This document shows positions 5,550 to 10,419 of a DNA stretch of 10,419 nucleotides, in pieces. Both the position numbers and the translations under genes were made by a program. The notes beneath the pieces are model-generated. The model saw only the letters and a program-made list of their open reading frames with translations, did no database searches and was not told the origin of the DNA. The DNA is taken from contig JAJYGM010000003.1 of NCBI GenBank assembly GCA_021785095.1, positions 1 through 10,419 of the forward strand, given 5' to 3'. Within the stretch, counting starts at the first letter, position 1. Each line of letters opens with the position of its first letter. Source of the stretch: Actinomycetes bacterium. GTDB taxonomy: Bacteria; Actinomycetota; Acidimicrobiia; Acidimicrobiales; Bog-793.

Positions 5550-5783
5550 GTGCGTACGACGATCGACATCCCGGAGGACCTGCACCGCCAAGCTCTCGCG
5601 ATTGCCAGGGACACCTCCCGCACGCTCAGCGAGACGGTGTCGGACCTGGTACGACGCGGCCTCGAGGGTGGACCTGCATCGAAGGTGCTCATCAGTCGCG
5701 AGACGGGCTTGCCTCACATTCGTGTCGGCAAGATCATCACCACCGAGGACGTCCGCGGCCTCGAGGATCAAGACAGCGAGTGA
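5550..5783 (+). CDS. vapB: Ribbon-helix-helix antitoxin, VapB type
   Basis: A 77-residue protein from a GTG at 5550, probably translated leaderless. The N-terminus MRTTIDIPEDLHRQALAIAR is a classic ribbon-helix-helix DNA-binding start (strand TTIDIP, then helix A). A second helix follows (RTLSETVSDLVRRGLEG). The C-terminal part (about residues 43-77, including the short basic patch SRETGLPHIRVGK and the acidic tail) is where VapB proteins wrap around and block the toxin. It should neutralise VapC by direct binding and repress its own promoter. Its stop overlaps the vapC start by 4 nt (GTGA), giving coupled synthesis with the antitoxin first. Length is normal for the family. Confidence 0.88.
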   Translation: MRTTIDIPEDLHRQALAIARDTSRTLSETVSDLVRRGLEGGPASKVLISRETGLPHIRVGKIITTEDVRGLEDQDSE

Positions 5784-6178
5784 CCTTTCTCCTCGACGCC
5801 AACGTTCTCATAGCGCTCGTCGTGGACGAGCACGTGCACCATGGTCCTGCCGAGAGATGGATGCTTGGCACGAAGGATCGGTTCGCCACGTGCCCGCAGA
5901 CCCAGGGCAGCCTGGTACGCCTGCTGGTTCGGGAGGGGCAGACGGCCAAGACCGCCGCTGAGGTCGTAAGGGCTATCGACAAGCACCAGCGCCACGAGTT
6001 CTGGGTCGACGATGTGAGTTACGCCGACGTCAGCCTGAGCGGTGTCATCGGTCACCGCCAAGTGACCGACGCCTACCTGGCGGAGCTGGCGCGGCGCCAT
6101 GGGGGAGGTCTGGTCACATTTGACGAGGGACTGGCACAGCTCCATTCGGACGTGGCGCAGCTCCTCAGCATCCTTTGA
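5780..6178 (+). CDS. vapC: PIN-domain ribonuclease toxin, VapC type
   Basis: A 132-residue protein from the GTG at 5780, chosen because it overlaps the antitoxin stop (GTGA) and places the PIN motif at the N-terminus: MTFLLDANVLIAL with the first metal-binding Asp at residue 6. Family landmarks follow: HVHHGPAERW, RFATCPQTQGSLVRLL, then VTDAYLAELA (Asp97) and LVTFDEGLA (Asp115). VapC toxins cut tRNA or rRNA with metal ions held by these acidic residues. The second acidic position, usually Glu in the CP(I/L)TEG-type segment, is Gln here (residue 42). Some PIN subfamilies tolerate this, but activity cannot be assumed. The specific RNA target is unknown. The next gene, for a molybdoenzyme subunit, begins 0-36 nt after the stop depending on the start chosen. 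Confidence 0.9.
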   Translation: MTFLLDANVLIALVVDEHVHHGPAERWMLGTKDRFATCPQTQGSLVRLLVREGQTAKTAAEVVRAIDKHQRHEFWVDDVSYADVSLSGVIGHRQVTDAYLAELARRHGGGLVTFDEGLAQLHSDVAQLLSIL

Positions 6179-6199
6179 GTGTCGTGTAAGTTGCCTGGC

Positions 6200-8659
6200 A
6201 TGCAGGGATCCTTGATGGGCACCTCTGTGCGGCGGCTCGAAGATCCCGAGCTGCTCGAAGGGCGGGGGACTTTTGTCGCCAACCTCGCCAGGGATGGCCT
6301 CACCCGCGCTGTGTTCGTGCGCTCTCCGTACGCTCACGCGAGGATCTCGTCGATCGATACCGAGGCGGCCAGGCGCGCTCGGGGGGTCGTGGCCGTCTTC
6401 AGCGGTGCCGATCTCGGTGTGCCACCCTTCCACGGTTTCTTCGTGCTGAACGCGGCCTGTGCACGTCCCGCCCTCGCCGAGTCCAAGGTCTGCTTTGTCG
6501 GCGATCCCGTCGTCCTTGTGATCGCCGAGTCCGAAGCCGAAGCTGTCGACGCCGCCGAGCTTGTTGTCGTGGACTACGAGCCGCTCGAGGCGGTCGTGAG
6601 TCCCGAGGAGGCGCTCTTCGAGGACGCTCCCATCCAGCTCGAGGCGCTCGGGACGAACCTGGCTGCCGGCATGAGGTTCCCGGCCCGTTCAGATCCCTTT
6701 GCGGATGCCGTGACCGTCGTGAGGGCCAAGCTCGAGAACCAGCGGCTGGCCGTCGCCCCTATGGAAGGCGATGCCATCGCCGTCGTGCCCGGCGACGACG
6801 GTGACGGTCACGACCTCACCGTGTACGTCTCGACCCAGATGCCGCACGGCTTCGCAGAGGCCGTCTCTTCCATACTCAGCCTGGAGCCATCGAGGCTGAG
6901 GGTCGTCGCACCTCACGTCGGCGGAGGCTTCGGTGGCAAGGCCGGCGTGCGCTCCGAGCACGCTGCCGTCATCGCCGCGGCGTTGCGGCTCGGTCGGCCG
7001 GTCTCCTGGGTCCAGACCAGGTCGGAGAACCTCGTTGCGTCCCCTCATGGTCGCGGACAGGTCCAGTGGGTCGAGATGGGTTTCGACGAGAAGGGGAAGA
7101 TCACCGGCATGCACTGCCGAGTGCTGGCTGATGCCGGGGCATACGGCGGCTTCGGCGGCGCGCTCGCGCTCGGGCCGACGCGGATGATGGCACAAGGTGT
7201 CTATGCCATCCCCGCGATTGGTTACGACGTGGCTGTCGCTGTTACCAATACCACGCCTATGGGGGCTTTTCGAGGTGCGGGCCGACCCGAGGCGGCAGAG
7301 CTTCTCGAGCGGATGATGGACATCGCGTCCGCCGAGCTCGGCATCGATCCAGTCGACCTTCGCTGGCGCAACCTGCTGCCCGCCTTCAGCGAGCCGTACA
7401 CCACAGTGATGGGAACGAGCTACGACGTGGGCGACTACGCGAGGGCGCTCGACGAGGCGCTCGCGCTCGCGGGCTACGAGGAGCTCCGGGCCGAGCAGGC
7501 GGCGAGGCGGAGCCGAGGTGATCGCTGGCAGCTCGGGATCGGTGTGGCCGCCTACGTCGAGATCACTGCCGGAGGCGGCGGAGAGGAGTTCGGGGCCGTC
7601 GAGGTGCACGGAGACGGCACTGCGACGATCCGCGTCGGCACCTCGGCGCACGGCCAAGGTCACGCGACGTCTTTTGCCATGGTCGTGGCGGACACTCTCG
7701 GGATCGCGCTTGGCGACATCTCCTTCGTGCAGTCCGACACAGCCGCGGTGCCGAGAGGCGGAGGCACGGGAGGGTCGCGCTCTCTCCAGCTGGCGGGCAG
7801 CGCCGTGCTCGGTGCTTCCGAGAAGGTGCTCGATCGGGCGCGTGATCTGGTCGCAGCAGAGTTGGAGGCAAGCGCGCAGGACATCGTCCTCCACGAGGGC
7901 GGCCGCCTCGGAGTCGCCGGGGTTCCTACAAGTGCGCTCGGGTGGTCGGAGATCGTCGCTCTGGCCGAAAGGGCCGTGGCCGAAAGGGCCGGCCCCGCAG
8001 CCGACGTGACTGGCCTGCCGAACGGCACGGCGCCTCCCGCCGCTACCCTGGCGGCCGAGCTTGACTTCAAGCAGGTTGGCGCGACGTTTCCTTTCGGCGC
8101 TCACGTGTCGGTCGTCGAGGTCGACCTCGAGACCGGCATGGTGCGAGATCTCCGCCACGTCGCGGTCGACGACTGCGGGCGGATCGTGAACCCGCTCCTC
8201 GTCACCGGTCAGCAGCATGGTGGGATCGCCCAGGGGATCGCTCAGGCGCTGTGGGAGGAGGTCGTCTACGACGAGGCCGGGAACCCCCTGACCGCGACTT
8301 TCGCCGACTACGCGATCCCGAGCGCCGCGGAGCTCCCTTTTTTCGAAACGGCCAACACCGAGACGCCGACGTTTCGCAACCCCTTGGGCGCAAAGGGAAT
8401 CGGCGAGTCGGGCACCATCGGGTCGACGCCTGCGACCCACAATGCCGTCGTCGATGCCCTCGCGCACCTTGGCGTGCGCCACATCGCCATGCCAACTACG
8501 CCGGAGCGTGTCTGGCAGGCGATCACTGCAGCAGGGGCCGGAGGCCCTGGTGCCAAGGCTGGGGGCCGTCCGCTATGGAGCGAGCCACCGAGCTTCTTCG
8601 AAGGCCTTCCATTGGCAAGTGACGCCGAGCAGTCCGAGGCGGCCGACGTCGAGATCTGA
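6200..8659 (+). CDS. Xanthine dehydrogenase family molybdopterin-binding subunit (form II CoxL-like)
   Basis: An 819-residue protein from the ATG at 6200. A GTG at 6179 and an ATG at 6215 with AGGGA 6 nt upstream are alternatives. It carries the whole large subunit. The N-terminal aldehyde oxidase/xanthine dehydrogenase hammerhead domain spans about residues 6-115 (GTSVRRLEDPELLEGRG, VFVRSPYAHARI). The cofactor-binding domains hold VGGGFGGK (240-247), AFRGAGR (356-362), GQG (485-487) and KGIGESGTIG with the catalytic-type Glu at 736. Form I CO dehydrogenases have a Cys-containing AYxCSFR loop; here AFRGAGR replaces it, so this is not a genuine CO dehydrogenase and the substrate (aldehyde, purine, heterocycle or other) is unknown. 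A C-terminal tail of about 40 residues is low-complexity. The iron-sulfur and FAD subunit genes normally found alongside are absent: vapC is upstream and aceE converges downstream. Transcription may read through from vapBC. Confidence 0.93.
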   Translation: MQGSLMGTSVRRLEDPELLEGRGTFVANLARDGLTRAVFVRSPYAHARISSIDTEAARRARGVVAVFSGADLGVPPFHGFFVLNAACARPALAESKVCFVGDPVVLVIAESEAEAVDAAELVVVDYEPLEAVVSPEEALFEDAPIQLEALGTNLAAGMRFPARSDPFADAVTVVRAKLENQRLAVAPMEGDAIAVVPGDDGDGHDLTVYVSTQMPHGFAEAVSSILSLEPSRLRVVAPHVGGGFGGKAGVRSEHAAVIAAALRLGRPVSWVQTRSENLVASPHGRGQVQWVEMGFDEKGKITGMHCRVLADAGAYGGFGGALALGPTRMMAQGVYAIPAIGYDVAVAVTNTTPMGAFRGAGRPEAAELLERMMDIASAELGIDPVDLRWRNLLPAFSEPYTTVMGTSYDVGDYARALDEALALAGYEELRAEQAARRSRGDRWQLGIGVAAYVEITAGGGGEEFGAVEVHGDGTATIRVGTSAHGQGHATSFAMVVADTLGIALGDISFVQSDTAAVPRGGGTGGSRSLQLAGSAVLGASEKVLDRARDLVAAELEASAQDIVLHEGGRLGVAGVPTSALGWSEIVALAERAVAERAGPAADVTGLPNGTAPPAATLAAELDFKQVGATFPFGAHVSVVEVDLETGMVRDLRHVAVDDCGRIVNPLLVTGQQHGGIAQGIAQALWEEVVYDEAGNPLTATFADYAIPSAAELPFFETANTETPTFRNPLGAKGIGESGTIGSTPATHNAVVDALAHLGVRHIAMPTTPERVWQAITAAGAGGPGAKAGGRPLWSEPPSFFEGLPLASDAEQSEAADVEI
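7962..7991 (+). repeat. Exact 15-bp tandem duplication inside the molybdoenzyme gene
   Basis: TGGCCGAAAGGGCCG occurs twice head to tail (7962-7976 and 7977-7991). It is in frame and gives the duplicated residues in LAERAVAERAG, in a surface-type region between conserved domains. It probably arose by slippage and need not affect function. Confidence 0.7.
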
Positions 8660-8742
8660 CACCGCGGGCTCACGCGCCGGGCGGCACAGGCCCCCGGCTC
8701 AGGCAGCCCGGCGCTCAGGCCCCGGCTCACGCGCCGCGGGGC
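8660..8742. terminator. GC-rich hairpin spacer between convergent genes
   Basis: The spacer between the molybdoenzyme gene and aceE is built of GC-rich near-repeats. The 13-mer GGCTCACGCGCCG occurs at 8667-8679 and 8724-8736, with related GGCTCAGG/GCTCAGG pieces between. Two stems can form: GCCGGG (8676-8681) with CCCGGC (8693-8698), and GCCCCG (8719-8724) with CGGGGC (8737-8742), the second spanning the aceE stop codon. There is no T tract on either strand, so if it terminates, it does so as the hairpin-only kind often proposed for high-GC actinobacteria, and for both directions. Confidence 0.35.
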
Positions 8743-10419
8743 TCGGGCGCCTCGGGGTCGATCCCGTACCGCTCGATCGCGTCCGCGACCGTGCCGTCCT
8801 TGACCTCGCCAGCCGCGGCCAGAGACGAGAGCACTGCCACGACGATGTGAGGAGCATCGATCTCGAAGTGGCGCCTTAGAGCGGCCCTTGAGTCCGAGCG
8901 CCCGAAGCCGTCCGTCCCGAGCGGCACGAAACTCCCGGGCACAAAGCGCGCGATCTGATCGGGAACCGCCTTCAGGTAGTCGCTCACGGCCACGACCGGT
9001 CCCTGCAGGTCGCGCAGCGTCCGGGCCAGGTAGGAATCGCGCTGGGCCGAGCCCGGGTGCAGACGGTTCCAGCGCTCGACCTCGAGGGCATCGTCGCGAA
9101 GTGCCTTGTAGCTCGTGACCGACCAGCACTGCGCACCGACGCCCCAGTCGGCAGCCAGCATCTCGCGGGCCTCGACCGCGGCCTGCCACAACGTCCCGGA
9201 GAACATGATCGCCGCCGGCTTCAGCTCTTCATCCGGCGAGGCCAGGTACCGGTAGCAGCCCCGCAGCACACCATCTCGGATCCGCTCCCGCTCGGCCGGA
9301 TCGTCGGGCATGGCGGGCATCGCGTAGTTCTCGTTGTAGAGAGTGACGTAGTACAAAAGGTCGCTCCCATCGGGTCCGTACATGGTCTCGATGCCGTCCG
9401 CGACGATGCAGGCGATCTCGTAGGCGAAGGACGGGTCGTAGGCACGCACGTTCGGCACGACCGAGGCGAGCAGGAGGGAGTGGCCGTCCTCGTGCTGCAG
9501 GCCCTCGCCGCTCATCGTGGTCCGCCCCGCCGTGCACCCAAAGAGGAAACCCCGAGCCCTCGCGTCACCAGACTGCCAGATCAGATCGCCGACGCGCTGG
9601 AACCCGAACATCGAGTAGAAGAGGTAGATCGGCACCATGGGTGTCCACCAGGTCGCGTATGCCGTGCCGGCTGCCTGGAAGCTGGCCATGCCGCCGGCCT
9701 CAGTGATCCCCTCCTCCAGGATCTGGCCGCTGCGGTCCTCGGCGTAATTGAGGAGCAGCCCCGCGTCGACCGAGGTGTAGTGCTGGCCCTCCGAGGCGTA
9801 GATCTTGGCCTCGGAGAACAGAGCATCGAGGCCGAAGGTGCGACCCTCGTCGGGGACGATCGGCACGACGTGGCGGCCGAGGCCGGGATCGCGCAGCAGG
9901 CTGCGGAGCATGCGGGCGAACGCCATCGTCGTCGAGACGGCCTGGCCGCGTGACCCGCCCCAGAACTCGTCCCAGAGCGCTGCGGGTGGGCTCGGGAGCC
10001 CGGAGCGCCCCCCGTTGCGCAGGACACGCTTGGGAAGCGACCCCCCCTGCGCCTGGAGGCGGGCGTGGAGGTACTCGTGCTCCGGCGAGCCCGCAGGTGG
10101 CCTGTAGTACGGCGGGTGCTCGGCGTCGAGGGCCGAGTCGGGGATCTCCTCGCTCAGGTACAGCCGGTCGCGCAGCAGCCGCAACTGCTCACGGGTCATC
10201 TTCTTGATCTGATGGGTGGCGTTTCTCGCTTCGATCTCGGGGCCGAGAGTCCATCCCTTGATGGTCTTGGCGAGGATCACAGTCGGCGCGCCCGTCTGCT
10301 CGGTCGCCATCTTGTAGGCGGCGTAAAGCTTGCGGTAGTCGTGGCCGCCGCGCGGCAGCTGCTGGAGCTCGGCGTCGGAGAGGTGCTCGACCATCTTGCG
10401 AAGGCGCGGATCGGGACCG
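8727..10419 (-). CDS. aceE: Pyruvate dehydrogenase E1 component, homodimeric type (C-terminal part)
   Basis: About 563 residues are visible; the gene runs off the right edge with the frame open from GPDPRLRKMVEHLSD. Homodimeric E1 proteins are near 890-930 residues, so roughly the first 350, with most of the thiamine diphosphate domain, are missing. AceE decarboxylates pyruvate with thiamine diphosphate and passes the acetyl group to lipoyl E2. Landmarks: RRGGHD-like PRGGHDYRKLYAAY, TIKGWTLG, IVPDEGRTFGLDALF (IVPDEARTFG in E. coli), QHYTSVDAGLLLNYAED, GQILEEGITEAGGMASF, MFGFQRVGDLIWQ, TAGRTTMSGEGLQHEDGHS, YNENYAMPAMP and the C-terminal VLSSLAAAGEV. The frame is intact with no missing conserved block. 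It is a cytosolic core-metabolism gene converging on the accessory region. E2 and E3 genes are not in the window. Confidence 0.96.
   Translation of the reverse strand, partial: GPDPRLRKMVEHLSDAELQQLPRGGHDYRKLYAAYKMATEQTGAPTVILAKTIKGWTLGPEIEARNATHQIKKMTREQLRLLRDRLYLSEEIPDSALDAEHPPYYRPPAGSPEHEYLHARLQAQGGSLPKRVLRNGGRSGLPSPPAALWDEFWGGSRGQAVSTTMAFARMLRSLLRDPGLGRHVVPIVPDEGRTFGLDALFSEAKIYASEGQHYTSVDAGLLLNYAEDRSGQILEEGITEAGGMASFQAAGTAYATWWTPMVPIYLFYSMFGFQRVGDLIWQSGDARARGFLFGCTAGRTTMSGEGLQHEDGHSLLLASVVPNVRAYDPSFAYEIACIVADGIETMYGPDGSDLLYYVTLYNENYAMPAMPDDPAERERIRDGVLRGCYRYLASPDEELKPAAIMFSGTLWQAAVEAREMLAADWGVGAQCWSVTSYKALRDDALEVERWNRLHPGSAQRDSYLARTLRDLQGPVVAVSDYLKAVPDQIARFVPGSFVPLGTDGFGRSDSRAALRRHFEIDAPHIVVAVLSSLAAAGEVKDGTVADAIERYGIDPEAPEPRGA

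Noticed and set aside
6689..8482. 597-codon minus-strand frame opposite the molybdoenzyme gene
   Set aside because: It is rich in Arg, Asp, Gly and His without domain motifs, and the plus frame is a full-length conserved enzyme.
9057..9953. 298-codon plus-strand frame opposite aceE
   Set aside because: It is an antisense shadow; the minus frame matches AceE over its full visible length.

Overview
The window is GC-rich DNA from a high-GC Gram-positive-type bacterium, most likely an actinobacterium. The main reasons are the homodimeric-type pyruvate dehydrogenase E1 (AceE), the frequent GTG starts, promoters that place +1 on or beside the start codon (leaderless style), and a PadR gene overlapping a small partner gene. 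The genus cannot be named from sequence alone.

Layout from left to right. (1) A minus-strand pair: a PadR-type repressor (278-610) whose stop overlaps the GTG start of a partner gene that runs off the left edge (1-281). A near-consensus promoter with a 16-bp imperfect palindrome in its spacer precedes padR. (2) A minus-strand unit: a 51-codon ORF with a very strong ribosome binding site (2193-2348), then a 10-nt gap and a membrane-anchored or secreted propeller-like protein (983-2182). (3) A divergent plus-strand lipoprotein, also propeller-like (2780-3940). (4) A convergent minus-strand secreted protein built from six near-identical repeats of about 44 residues (4078-5091), with a candidate ECF-sigma promoter upstream. 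The first half of the window is therefore a cluster of three exported proteins that look like beta-propellers, each held differently.

(5) A gene-free stretch (5160-5516) holds two adjacent perfect hairpins; one loop carries a Shine-Dalgarno octamer on the plus strand and the 16S anti-Shine-Dalgarno octamer on the minus strand. (6) A VapBC-type toxin-antitoxin pair (5550-6178) with a 4-nt gene overlap, an extended -10 promoter and three 8-bp direct repeats that look like a ribbon-helix-helix operator. (7) A solitary molybdopterin-binding large subunit of the xanthine dehydrogenase / form II CoxL-like family (6200-8659), only 21 nt after vapC and without its usual iron-sulfur and FAD subunit genes. 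(8) The C-terminal two-thirds of AceE on the minus strand (8727-10419), running off the right edge and converging with the molybdenum enzyme gene across a short GC-rich, hairpin-forming spacer.

Central metabolism (aceE) sits next to accessory material: a toxin-antitoxin pair, an orphan molybdoenzyme subunit and an exported-propeller island. No complete, clearly new multi-gene system can be demonstrated here. The best candidates for novelty are the six-repeat propeller with a possible end-to-end disulfide, the vapBC iteron operator, the small ORF with a possible translational switch, and the paired hairpins with SD/anti-SD loops.
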